From Planctomycetota bacterium (GTDB lineage: Bacteria > Planctomycetota > UBA1135 > UBA2386): a stretch of 64,000 nucleotides of DNA. Location of the stretch: the NCBI GenBank assembly GCA_016794425.1, contig JAEUHR010000025.1:62001-126000 (forward strand), read 5' to 3'. The notes beneath the pieces are model-generated. The model worked only from the letters and a program-made list of their open reading frames with translations, ran no database searches and was not told the origin of the DNA. Of the stretch, positions 17,756-25,909 are shown piece after piece. Positions within the stretch are counted from its first letter, which is position 1; each line of letters opens with the position of its first letter. The translations under genes were made by a program, and so were the position numbers.

Positions 17756-19975
17756 ATGCGCAATGTCTTGAACCGATCGATGCACCCGGCATTCATGAGA
17801 ATGCTCATCCTGATGTGCGGCGCGGCATCCTTGCATGCGCAGACTGCTGTCGAGTGGCCGACTTCGGTCCGGACTTGGGGCAGGTTCCACAGTGACACGG
17901 AAAGCCAATCAGGACGATTCGAACGAGTGGCTGCCGGTGGCCACGTAACCGGGACTCTTCGAAGCGGCGGACGCATTTTCGTCAATGGCGAGAACACACA
18001 CGGTGGCTGTCGGGTGCCACCAGCGCCACCTGGTCTCCGTTATGTAGACTTGGCTATCACGACCGGATGCTGTCTCGGCCTTCTCTCCAATGGCACGATT
18101 GCGCAGTGGGGATGGACGGGTTTGCCGCCGGCGCCACTACTACCTGCGAATGCAAAGTACACTCAGATTGCTGTCGGAAGCCACGGAATGGCAATGCGAT
18201 CTGACGGCCATGTCGTTGCATGGGCCGATCCTGCGTTCGTGCTCTACGGAGAGACGACGATCCCACCAAGTCTCACACAATGGAGCGTAGCCAAGGTCGC
18301 GGTGGGAACTGACTACTCCATGGCACTCAAGCATGATGGAACGATTGTCGCGTGGGGGTACAATGCCAACGGCCAATGCAACGTCCCACAGCTCCCTCCG
18401 GGTGTTGTCTACGTCGACCTCTATGCTGGGGAGAGTCATGCGGTCGCGCTGCGTTCGGACGGTCAGGTCGTGGCCTGGGGCGACGACGCATATGGCCAGT
18501 GCAACGTTCCCGCGTTGCCAACTGGGCAGACCTACTTGATGGCAGCCGCAGGCAAGTGGCACAGCAGCGCATTGCGTTCGGACGGCGTGTTCATCACCTG
18601 GGGCGACCAGTCGCTTGGCCAGGGTAATGTCCCCACGATTCCTGCAGGTGACGTGTGCATCCAACTGGCCTGCGGAACCGCACACAGCGTCGCACTGCTG
18701 CGAAGTGGCGAGGTGCGGGTCTGGGGCCATCAAGACTTCCTTGAGGGTCCTGTGCCGATATTGTCGTCCGTGCCTCGACCATCGCGGTTCGTTGCTGTGT
18801 CAGCCGGTGCCTTCCAGAACGTGGCCCTGACTACGGAACGTGAGCTCGTGGGATGGGGGCGTGACATCTACGGCATCACGCAGGTCCCGCCGGCCCTGCA
18901 GTCGAAGCGGTGGCTCGCGGTCGGCTGCGGCGAGTTGCACACCGTGGCCTTGGCGCACGGCGGCCAGTTGTTCGCCTGGGGCGACAACTCAGCGGGTCAG
19001 TGCAACGTGCCGCCGCTGCCGCCAGGGGTGACATACACACCGAACTTCTGGGTTGGTCCAGGCCACAACGTGGCAGTGCGGTCGGATGGTGTGGTGGTGG
19101 CTTTTGGTGACAACAGTGGAGGCTGCTCGAACATACCGTCACTGCCGCCCAGTGTGACCTACGAGGAGGCTGACCTGAACTACCATTCGACACTGTTGGT
19201 GCGATCGGACGGCGCTCTGGTTGCGGTCGGCTCCCCGTGGGCGGCGCCCCAACCAGTCCCGACGTTGCCGATGGGGCTTCGCTACGTCGAGGCTGCGGGT
19301 GCCTACAACTTCGCCGCTGCGCTGCGTTCGGACGGCAGTGTCGTGCACTGGGGAGGGCCTCTCACAATGCCGCTGCCAGCCCTTCCCTTTGGCGTCAGCT
19401 ACGTCCAGATGGAGGGTGGGGTCGACCACATTGCCCTGCGCCGGTCCGACGGCAACGTCGACCCGATTGGGCGTCATCCTCAGATCTACGGCTACATCCC
19501 GCCCCTGGCTCCGGGCACGTCCTACGTCGAGGTCACTGCCGCCCTGGAATTGGTCACCGCCCGCGTCGGCCCGACCTGCACCTACGTCAGCTTCGCCCCC
19601 GGCTGCGCCGGCTCACGCCCCGCGACCCGCCTGATCCCCCGCGACACGCCGCACCTCGGCAAGACCCTGCAGGTCACACTGTTCGACCTGCCGGTCGACG
19701 TCGCGTTCCTGGTTTTCGGCTGGCAGCGCCTGCCCAACCCCGTCGACCTCGGCTTCGTCGGCATGCCAGGCTGCAACCTGCACGTGTCGCTCGACGCGAT
19801 CGTGCCGCTGGTCGGCGCCAACACGCAGGCGAAGTGGTTGCTGCCGATCCCGGCCGACCCGATCTGGGTCGGCACACGCTTCTACAACCAGGCGCTGGTG
19901 CTCGATCCGTTGGCTGGCAACGGCTTCGGCGCGGTCACCAGCGATGCGGCCGAAGCGGTGATCGGGCACTGGTGA
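17756..19975 (+). CDS. Secreted RCC1-repeat (beta-propeller) protein, copy A
   Basis: This 739-residue exported protein has a signal peptide at residues 1-28 (ends AASLHA before QTAVEWP). Residues about 55-600 contain roughly a dozen RCC1-type repeats of about 45-50 residues with the pattern AVGxxHxxALRSDGxVVAWGDNxxGQCNVPxLP, which fold as bladed propellers and usually mediate protein binding. Residues 605-739 form the planctomycete C-terminal domain (CTYVSFAPGCAGSRP, LGFVGMPGCNLHVSLDA) shared with copy B and the 4233-6083 protein. The start is supported by agagagg ten bases upstream. The repeat region is visibly less GC-rich than flanking genes, while the tail is host-like. Cotranscription with the preceding secreted protein is likely. 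The binding partner is unknown. Confidence 0.88.
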   Translation: MRNVLNRSMHPAFMRMLILMCGAASLHAQTAVEWPTSVRTWGRFHSDTESQSGRFERVAAGGHVTGTLRSGGRIFVNGENTHGGCRVPPAPPGLRYVDLAITTGCCLGLLSNGTIAQWGWTGLPPAPLLPANAKYTQIAVGSHGMAMRSDGHVVAWADPAFVLYGETTIPPSLTQWSVAKVAVGTDYSMALKHDGTIVAWGYNANGQCNVPQLPPGVVYVDLYAGESHAVALRSDGQVVAWGDDAYGQCNVPALPTGQTYLMAAAGKWHSSALRSDGVFITWGDQSLGQGNVPTIPAGDVCIQLACGTAHSVALLRSGEVRVWGHQDFLEGPVPILSSVPRPSRFVAVSAGAFQNVALTTERELVGWGRDIYGITQVPPALQSKRWLAVGCGELHTVALAHGGQLFAWGDNSAGQCNVPPLPPGVTYTPNFWVGPGHNVAVRSDGVVVAFGDNSGGCSNIPSLPPSVTYEEADLNYHSTLLVRSDGALVAVGSPWAAPQPVPTLPMGLRYVEAAGAYNFAAALRSDGSVVHWGGPLTMPLPALPFGVSYVQMEGGVDHIALRRSDGNVDPIGRHPQIYGYIPPLAPGTSYVEVTAALELVTARVGPTCTYVSFAPGCAGSRPATRLIPRDTPHLGKTLQVTLFDLPVDVAFLVFGWQRLPNPVDLGFVGMPGCNLHVSLDAIVPLVGANTQAKWLLPIPADPIWVGTRFYNQALVLDPLAGNGFGAVTSDAAEAVIGHW

Positions 19976-20485
19976 TCAGAGGTCGTAGAACCGCAGGTCC
20001 TGGCCGGTCGCCTGTTTGGTCCAGGCGTAGATCTGGCCGGCGTGGCCGCTCGCGTGCTCGAGCACGTGCAGCACCGCGGTGAGGCCGGTCTCGCGGTAGC
20101 GCTGCTGGATCGTGCGTTCGCGCAGCCATTCGGCGGCCGGCAGCGCGTCGACGGTGTCGCAGCAGCGCGTCCAGACCGCGGTGAGCCGCGCCTTCAGTTC
20201 GGCCGGCGACGGGCCGCCGGTCGCCGCGAACTCCTCGTCGCGCACGCGCTGGTCCGGCACGACACCGAACGTCGCCAGGATCCACTGCGTCGCGTTGCCG
20301 CACAGGTGCAGCACCAGGTTGCCGGCCGAATTGCAGTGTGGCGCCGGCCGCTGCCAGACGCCGGCGGGGCCGAGCCGGTCGAGGCAGGCCGAGATCCGCG
20401 GCAGCATCTCGCCGAGCAGGCGGCGGCGGAACTCGTGCGCGATGGAGCGGGTCAGCGCGGCCGGATCCGGATCACCGGTCGCCAT
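19976..20485 (-). CDS. DinB family protein
   Basis: This 169-residue protein has the four-helix bundle pattern of the DinB/YfiT superfamily, small metal-dependent enzymes that often act as thiol-dependent transferases or detoxification proteins. Candidate metal ligands are a histidine in NLVLHLCGNATQW and two in VLHVLEHASGHAGQIYAW, matching the usual spaced three-histidine pattern. Its stop codon abuts the RCC1 stop with no gap (convergent). Substrate is unknown. Confidence 0.82.
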   Translation of the reverse strand: MATGDPDPAALTRSIAHEFRRRLLGEMLPRISACLDRLGPAGVWQRPAPHCNSAGNLVLHLCGNATQWILATFGVVPDQRVRDEEFAATGGPSPAELKARLTAVWTRCCDTVDALPAAEWLRERTIQQRYRETGLTAVLHVLEHASGHAGQIYAWTKQATGQDLRFYDL

Positions 20486-20489
20486 CGCG

Positions 20490-20948
20490 TCACGCCACTT
20501 CGCCCTGGTCGTCGTCGCGCTGCTCGGACGGCGTGCGCCGCGTGCCGCCGTCGCGCAGCCGTGCCAGTTCCTCTTCGAGCAGCGCCATGCGCTGGCCGAG
20601 CGTGCGGTGGCGGTGGGTGAGGCGCGACAGCCGCACCGACACCTGCAGCAGCAGTGCCAGCACGAACAGGAAGCCGCCGAAGAACAACGTCGAGACGACG
20701 TTCGCGGAGCCGATCCAGCGGCTGATCGTCAGCAGCAGGTCCTGCTGCAGCGCCAGTGCCGCCAGCACCAGCGCGGTCGCGACCCAGACCCACGAATACT
20801 CTTCGCGCAGCTTGCGCCGGCGCACGAGTTCGAACGTCAGCGCGACGAGGCCGCCGGCCAGCACCAGCGCGACGGCGCGCTGGCGGTCCGGCAGCGGTTC
20901 GAGTTCGGTCGACACCGAGCTCCAGGCCTGCCACAGCGCGGCGATCAC
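20490..20948 (-). CDS. DUF2304 membrane protein
   Basis: This 152-residue protein has three hydrophobic segments (about residues 22-40, 52-70 and 85-108), followed by a charged coiled-coil-like tail LGQRMALLEEELARLRDGG. The pattern REEYSWVWVATALVLA is typical of DUF2304 proteins, which commonly accompany polyprenyl-phosphate glycosyltransferases. The start is a GTG at 20948 with GAGG upstream. It overlaps the TGA of the upstream glycosyltransferase gene (GTGA), so the two are translationally coupled and likely function together in glycan export or lipid-linked sugar synthesis. Confidence 0.85.
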   Translation of the reverse strand: MIAALWQAWSSVSTELEPLPDRQRAVALVLAGGLVALTFELVRRRKLREEYSWVWVATALVLAALALQQDLLLTISRWIGSANVVSTLFFGGFLFVLALLLQVSVRLSRLTHRHRTLGQRMALLEEELARLRDGGTRRTPSEQRDDDQGEVA

Positions 20949-21682
20949 GGCAACCTCGCGACGGTGTCGCGCCGGCGCAGCGGCGTCGGGCGGCGCACCG
21001 GCAACAGGCACAGGGTCAGGAACATCTTGTAGCCGTAGTAGGCGATGCGGGCGCCGCGGTGCATCGACACGCCGCCGAGCCGCGTGCGCATCACGACCGG
21101 CACCTCGACGACCGCGAGGCCGCGGCGGTGGTGTTCGACCAGGATGTCGGTGTCGGGGTAGTCCTCGGGGAAACCGTCGTGCACGACGGACTCCAGCGCG
21201 CGCCGCGACAGTCCCTGGAAGCCGCTGGTCGGATCGGTGATCGGCCGCCGCAGCCACCAGGACGCGACCTGCGCGAACAGCCGTGTGCCGAGCCGCCGCG
21301 CGAGGCTCTGCGGCGGCGGCGTGCCGTCGAGGTAGCGCGAGCCGAGCGCCACGTCGGCACCGTCGTCGAGCGCGCGCAGCAGCCGCGGCAGCATCGTCGG
21401 TTCGTGCTGGCCGTCGGCGTCCATCTGCAGCACGCGCTGGTAGCCGCGGCGGAACGCGTAGCAGTAGCCGGTGTGCAGCGCGGCGCCGTAGCCGAGGTTG
21501 TAGGGGTGCCGCACGACCAGGGCGCCGGCCGCGCGCGCTTCGGCCGCGGTCGCGTCGGCGCTGCCGTCGTCGACGACGACGATGTCGAGCGGCAGGCCCG
21601 TGTCGCGCACGCGCCGGACGATCGGACCCACGCGGCCGGCTTCGCGGTAGGCCGGGATGATGAGTACGGTGGAGTGGGGCAC
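20945..21682 (-). CDS. Family 2 glycosyltransferase (polyprenyl-phosphate sugar transferase type)
   Basis: This 245-residue GT-A enzyme is predicted to transfer a sugar from a nucleotide donor, probably to a polyprenyl phosphate. Motifs: LIIPAYREAGRVGPIV at the N-terminus, the nucleotide-binding IVVVDDGSADAT, the metal-binding MDADGQHEP (DxD), and GSRYLDG and DPTSGFQGLSR in the acceptor region, all characteristic of dolichol-phosphate mannosyltransferase-like GT2 enzymes. There are no obvious membrane helices, so the adjoining DUF2304 protein may anchor it. It is divergent from lpoB across 175 bp. Confidence 0.93.
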   Translation of the reverse strand: MPHSTVLIIPAYREAGRVGPIVRRVRDTGLPLDIVVVDDGSADATAAEARAAGALVVRHPYNLGYGAALHTGYCYAFRRGYQRVLQMDADGQHEPTMLPRLLRALDDGADVALGSRYLDGTPPPQSLARRLGTRLFAQVASWWLRRPITDPTSGFQGLSRRALESVVHDGFPEDYPDTDILVEHHRRGLAVVEVPVVMRTRLGGVSMHRGARIAYYGYKMFLTLCLLPVRRPTPLRRRDTVARLP

Positions 21683-21857
21683 TGGTGCGACGATCCCGCC
21701 GAGCCGGGTAGCGTAGGTGCGTCGTCCGCCATCGCCAGCGAAAACGCCGCGCGGCTCGGTGGCACAACGAGATGGCTCGGCCTACGCTTCGGGCCGCTTT
21801 CGTGGGCCTGCCGCACGCGCGGCGCGCCCGCAGCCAATGCCACCCCAGGAAACGAAC

Positions 21858-22451
21858 ATGACGATCCGCTTCGCCGCCATGACCCTCTGCGCCCTGCTCA
21901 CCGCCTGCGCCGGTACGCGCGACACGCGTGTCGCCGCCGACGCCCCCGACACGGTGACCGGCACCGGCCTGCAGAGCCAGGACATCAAGACCATGGCCGC
22001 CGACATGGCGGCGAAGATCAAGGCCTCCGGCGTGCTGGCGCCGGCGCGCGACGGCGAGCGCGCCTCGTTCTTCATCTACGAACTGCGCAACGACAGCAGC
22101 GACACGATCGACAAGGAGATCATCCTGACCAAGCTGCGCACGAACCTGTTCGAGGCGTTCGGCCGTCAGATCAAGATCCTCGACCGGTCGCCGCAGGCCA
22201 ACGACCTGGTCGACGCGGAGCGGCGCATGAAGGAGCGCGGCCAGGTGTCCGGCACCAACGATCGCATGGTCGCCGGTAGTGACTTCGTGCTGAAGGGCAC
22301 GATCAAGAGCCGCGACCGCCAGGCCGGGCGCCTGAAGTCGGCCTACTATCTGGTCACGTTCGAGCTGACCGACCTCGTCACCGGCGAGCTGTGCTGGACC
22401 GGCGACTACGAGATGAAGACCGAGTCCGAGAAGTCGGTCATCAACCGCTGA
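21858..22451 (+). CDS. lpoB: Penicillin-binding protein activator LpoB-like lipoprotein
   Basis: This 197-residue lipoprotein has lipobox LLTAC followed by AGTRD. The mature part has the LpoB fold sequence: LRNDSSDTIDKEIILTKLRTNLFEAFGRQ, then LVDAERRMKERGQVSG, VLKGTIKSRDRQAGR, and the final YYLVTFELTDLVTGELCW-type strand. In enterobacteria LpoB crosses the periplasm to activate PBP1b in peptidoglycan synthesis. Here it heads a row of five envelope-protein genes (21858-25900) that looks like one operon. A CsgG/TolB-like function remains possible, since the fold is shared. Confidence 0.85.
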   Translation: MTIRFAAMTLCALLTACAGTRDTRVAADAPDTVTGTGLQSQDIKTMAADMAAKIKASGVLAPARDGERASFFIYELRNDSSDTIDKEIILTKLRTNLFEAFGRQIKILDRSPQANDLVDAERRMKERGQVSGTNDRMVAGSDFVLKGTIKSRDRQAGRLKSAYYLVTFELTDLVTGELCWTGDYEMKTESEKSVINR

Positions 22452-22465
22452 GCCCGCGGCACCCC

Positions 22466-23674
22466 ATGCGCTGCCGCTGGCTTCCGCTCGTGGCCCTGCT
22501 GGCGGGCGCTTGCGCCACGGGCCAGCCGAAGGTGCCGCTGAACGCGTTCGTCGCCGGGGACCTCGCGCGCGTCGCGACGTTCGCCGAAGAGGAACTCGTC
22601 GACGGCGACGCCGAGAACGAGGCGCTGGTGCGCAACGTGCTGGCGCAGTGCGAGCTCTACCGCGGCGACCACGAGGCGGCGCGGCAGAACTTCGCGGCGG
22701 CCGGCCGCATCATGGGCAGCTGGTCTGCCAGCGGCGGTGAGGTCACCGGCGCGATCCTCGGCAGCGAGAGCAGCAAGACCTGGAAGGGCGACCCGTACGA
22801 GCAGGCGATGAACGCCTGCTACCTCGGGCTCTGCTTCCTGTGGAAGGGTGAGGCCGACAACGCGCGTGCGGCGTGCAAGCGCGGCATCCTGGCCGACGCG
22901 GAGGTCGGCGACGAGAAGTTCCAGGCCGACAACGCGCTGCTGTTCTGGATGGCCGGCCGGTTCAGCGCGCTGATGGGCAGCGGCGAGGCGGCCGACTTCT
23001 TCAAGGAGGCGCAGACCGCGCACACGTTCGCATGCCAACACGGGGCCCGCGGCGTGGCCGACAACCCGGTGCTCGCGGCGCCGCAGCGCGGCAACCTCGT
23101 GCTGCTGCTCGAGTGTGGCATGGGGCCGGAGAAGTACGCGGGCGGCCACCAGGACTCGCTGGCGATGTTCCGGCCGCGGCCGCACCCGGCGGTCGCGGCG
23201 CGCGCGTCGCTCGACGGCCGGGACCTCGGCACCGCCTCACTGCTGCTCGACGTCGAGTACCAGGCGACGACGCGCGGCGGCACGGCGATGGAGGGCATCC
23301 GCGAGGGCAAGGCCGTGTTCAAAACCGCGAGCACCGTCGCCGGTGTCGTGCTGCTGGACCAGGCCGCACGCAGCAGCGGCGACAAGGCGCGCACGCAGGC
23401 GATCGCCGGCGGCGTGCTGCTGCTGGCCGGCATCCTGACGTCGTCGGCGGCCGACGCGCGGCACTGGCCGACCCTGCCCTCCAGCGTGCACGTGCTGACC
23501 GCCGACGTGGCGCCCGGGCCGCACCGGCTGACGATCGACTTCCTCGACGCGCGTGGCCGACCGCTGCCGCAGTTCCGCCAGGAGCTCGACGTCGAGGTGC
23601 CGGCGACCGGCGAAGCCTGGTATCTGGCGCGCTCGCTGCCGCCGATGCCAGCGGCGCCGCGCGCGGTACCATGA
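22466..23674 (+). CDS. COG3014-like lipoprotein with TPR-like helices
   Basis: This 402-residue lipoprotein (lipobox LAGAC) begins 14 bp after lpoB. Residues about 40-220 are helical TPR-like repeats: VRNVLAQCELYRGDHEAARQNF and NACYLGLCFLWKGEADNA. A C-terminal beta domain contains GTAMEGIREGKAVFKTAS and a hydrophobic stretch GVLLLAGILTSSAAD, then a final beta region ending in EAWYLARSLP. This matches the protein found beside LpoB in several phyla (COG3014), of unknown function. It is likely periplasmic and anchored in a membrane. Confidence 0.75.
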   Translation: MRCRWLPLVALLAGACATGQPKVPLNAFVAGDLARVATFAEEELVDGDAENEALVRNVLAQCELYRGDHEAARQNFAAAGRIMGSWSASGGEVTGAILGSESSKTWKGDPYEQAMNACYLGLCFLWKGEADNARAACKRGILADAEVGDEKFQADNALLFWMAGRFSALMGSGEAADFFKEAQTAHTFACQHGARGVADNPVLAAPQRGNLVLLLECGMGPEKYAGGHQDSLAMFRPRPHPAVAARASLDGRDLGTASLLLDVEYQATTRGGTAMEGIREGKAVFKTASTVAGVVLLDQAARSSGDKARTQAIAGGVLLLAGILTSSAADARHWPTLPSSVHVLTADVAPGPHRLTIDFLDARGRPLPQFRQELDVEVPATGEAWYLARSLPPMPAAPRAVP

Positions 23675-23759
23675 CGGCGTTCGTCCACGGCCGCAACCGC
23701 GCGCGCCCGAGCGCGCTCTGCGGCGCCTTTCTGCAACCCCGCCCGCAGGACCACCGAAC

Positions 23760-25001
23760 ATGATCCGTGCCCTCGCCACTCCCGCGCTCGCTGCGCTGTT
23801 CGCGCACGGCGCCGTCTGCCAGGAACCGACCACGCCGCCGCCGGCGGCGCCGGCACCCACTGCACCTGCGGCCCAGGCGGCCGACGGCACCTGGAGCGAG
23901 GGGTTCGGCCGCGCCACCAACTACCGTTCGGCGCTGGCCAACGCGATCGAGGACGCGGTCGCCAAGGTCAAGGGCATCGGCGTCGCGCGCGGCGGCGGTG
24001 TGCGCAGCCGCCTGTCGGTGGTCTCGCAGAGCAAGGAGGGCGACCAGGACGGCTGGTTCGACGGCGAGGCCGACAGCGAACGCGAATGGGTGCAGCAGCA
24101 GATCGCCGGCTTCGTGCTCGCCTACGAAGTGCTCGACAAGCAGAAGGCCGAAGACCGGCAGTGGGAGGTCAAGGTCAAGGCCAAGGTCGCCAGCCCGGAA
24201 GGCCTCGATGCGACCGTGGTCGTCGACCTGCAGGACGGCGACCTGCGCGAGTGGCAGCTCGAGCGCATCGACGAGCAGGACAACGCCGTCGTCGGCCGCG
24301 AGCGCGGCGAGTTCGCCGGCCCGAAGATCGCCGAGTACCTGCGCAACAGCAAGCTGGTCAAGATCGCCGCCAAGAGCGGCGGAGTGCAGACCAACGCGCA
24401 GAGCGCCGTGCGCGAGCGCGAGAAGGCCGGCCAGCAGCTGGTGCCCTCGCACCGCGTCGTGATCACCTGGCAGCCGGTGCAGCTGCGGTCGCTGATCGAG
24501 AAGCCGAACGTCGCGCGGCCGACCGCCGGTGCGCGGCCCGAGTTCCTGATCGGCGCTTCGGTGCAGGTCTCGGTGCGCGTCGAGGACCTGATCGAGAACG
24601 TCGAGCTGCTGGACCGCACGTGGGTCGTCACCGGTGACGCCAAGGGCATGCCGACCGAACGCAAGGCCGACTACGTCAACGCCGTGGTCGACAAGGCCAA
24701 GGCCGAGGTCGCCGGTGCCGTGTTCTTCAAGCTGAAGCCGCCGGTCGTGACCCGCGTCTGGCAGGAAGCCGAGGGCGGCGAGTGGCGCATCGAGGCGGCG
24801 ATCGCGCGCCGCGTCGCCGGCCCGTACCGCTCGTTCGCGCTCGGCAATCCGGGCTCGCTGTCGTCGCCGGACTGGGTGACGCTCGGTCGGGCAGCGCTGC
24901 TGGACGGCAACGACACGACCTGCACGTTCCGGCTCGACGGCGTCGAGGATCCCTCGCGCATCGAGCCGGCGGTGACCGAGGTGCGCCCGCTCGAGGACTG
25001 A
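23760..25001 (+). CDS. Periplasmic protein with FlgT/LPP20-like N-terminal domain
   Basis: This 413-residue exported protein has signal peptide MIRALATPALAALFAHGAVC and a Pro/Ala-rich linker. From residue about 45 the pattern EGFGRATNYRSALANAIEDAVAKVKGIGV resembles the N-terminal FlgT/LPP20 fold common in envelope proteins. The rest is mixed alpha/beta with strands such as RVVITWQPVQLRS and EFLIGASVQVSVRVEDLIENVELLDRT-like segments. No catalytic motif is visible. It sits between the COG3014-like and YcfL-like genes, so it is probably a partner in LpoB-dependent cell-wall assembly. Confidence 0.65.
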   Translation: MIRALATPALAALFAHGAVCQEPTTPPPAAPAPTAPAAQAADGTWSEGFGRATNYRSALANAIEDAVAKVKGIGVARGGGVRSRLSVVSQSKEGDQDGWFDGEADSEREWVQQQIAGFVLAYEVLDKQKAEDRQWEVKVKAKVASPEGLDATVVVDLQDGDLREWQLERIDEQDNAVVGRERGEFAGPKIAEYLRNSKLVKIAAKSGGVQTNAQSAVREREKAGQQLVPSHRVVITWQPVQLRSLIEKPNVARPTAGARPEFLIGASVQVSVRVEDLIENVELLDRTWVVTGDAKGMPTERKADYVNAVVDKAKAEVAGAVFFKLKPPVVTRVWQEAEGGEWRIEAAIARRVAGPYRSFALGNPGSLSSPDWVTLGRAALLDGNDTTCTFRLDGVEDPSRIEPAVTEVRPLED

Positions 25002-25004
25002 ACC

Positions 25005-25418
25005 ATGAACCGACTCCACGTCTCCGTGTCCGCCATCCTGACCACGTTCGCGCTCGGCGCCTGCTCGTCCGGGCCGCCCTACGCCGGCCGCTCGATCGAG
25101 AACGAGGCGTTCGACGGCAGCAACATCCTGGTGACCGACCAGGAACTCGACGACGTCGTGCGCTTCGGCCGGCCGAAGGTCGAACGCATCGCCGGCACGA
25201 ACCAGCTGAAGGTCATCGTGCCGATCCTGAACACCGACGACGAGATCCTGCAGGTGCTGGTCGACGTGGTGTTCCAGGACAACCAGCGGCAGCCGATCGG
25301 CGATGCCACCGCGCGGACGCCGCGCACGCTGTCTCCGGGCCAGACGATCTGGTTCGAGGCGATCTCGAAGCAGGCCGAAGCGGCCGATTGGCAGCTGACC
25401 GTCAGCTGGAACCGCTGA
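25005..25418 (+). CDS. YcfL-like (DUF1425) lipoprotein
   Basis: This 137-residue lipoprotein (lipobox ALGAC) has a mature part of beta strands containing LDDVVRFGRPKVERIAGT and LQVLVDVVFQDNQRQPI, typical of DUF1425/YcfL. In Escherichia coli ycfL lies next to lpoB (ycfM), and the same neighbourhood is seen here. The start follows the previous stop by three bases. It is probably a periplasmic accessory of the LpoB system. Confidence 0.8.
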   Translation: MNRLHVSVSAILTTFALGACSSGPPYAGRSIENEAFDGSNILVTDQELDDVVRFGRPKVERIAGTNQLKVIVPILNTDDEILQVLVDVVFQDNQRQPIGDATARTPRTLSPGQTIWFEAISKQAEAADWQLTVSWNR

Positions 25419-25429
25419 GGAGGCCGCCG

Positions 25430-25900
25430 ATGCGCGTGACGTCCGTCCTGCCCCTGTGCCTGTTCGCCGCCTGCGCGGCTGCGCCGACCGTGGCGCGCGT
25501 GCCGCAGGTGCCGCCGCTCGCGATCGACGTGCCGCAGGCGGACCTGTCGCGCACGGTCGGCCAGCGCGCCGACGCCGACCAGCGCGCCGCGCCGCCGGCC
25601 GTCGACGCGGCGCCCGGCGTCCGGACCGAAGTCGTGCACCGCACGTTCACGCAGGTCGTCGAAGTGCCGGTCGAGGTCGAGGTCGAACGGCCGGTCGAGG
25701 TCCATGCCGGCGAGCCCGCGCGCACGTGGTCGTACGACTACGAACGGCACCGCCGGCGCGGCACGTGGTTCCCCGTGCACACGGTGGTCGGCGCCGGCAT
25801 CGGCGCCGCGATCGGCCGCCACCACGGTCACACGCGGCGCGGCATCTGGATCGGCGCGCACACCGGCCTGTTGTTCGACGCCGCGCGCTGGTGGCACTGA
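25430..25900 (+). CDS. Small lipoprotein with Val/Glu-rich linker and glycine-zipper-like tail
   Basis: This 156-residue predicted lipoprotein (lipobox LFAAC) has a perfect aggagg 5 bases before the ATG. The middle contains an alternating segment VVEVPVEVEVERPVEV of likely extended structure. A basic RHRRRGTW is followed by HTVVGAGIGAAIGRHHGH, a glycine-zipper-like stretch that may insert into or associate with the membrane. It is the last gene of the LpoB cluster. No family is recognised. Confidence 0.7.
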   Translation: MRVTSVLPLCLFAACAAAPTVARVPQVPPLAIDVPQADLSRTVGQRADADQRAAPPAVDAAPGVRTEVVHRTFTQVVEVPVEVEVERPVEVHAGEPARTWSYDYERHRRRGTWFPVHTVVGAGIGAAIGRHHGHTRRGIWIGAHTGLLFDAARWWH

Positions 25901-25909
25901 CCGCCGCCG

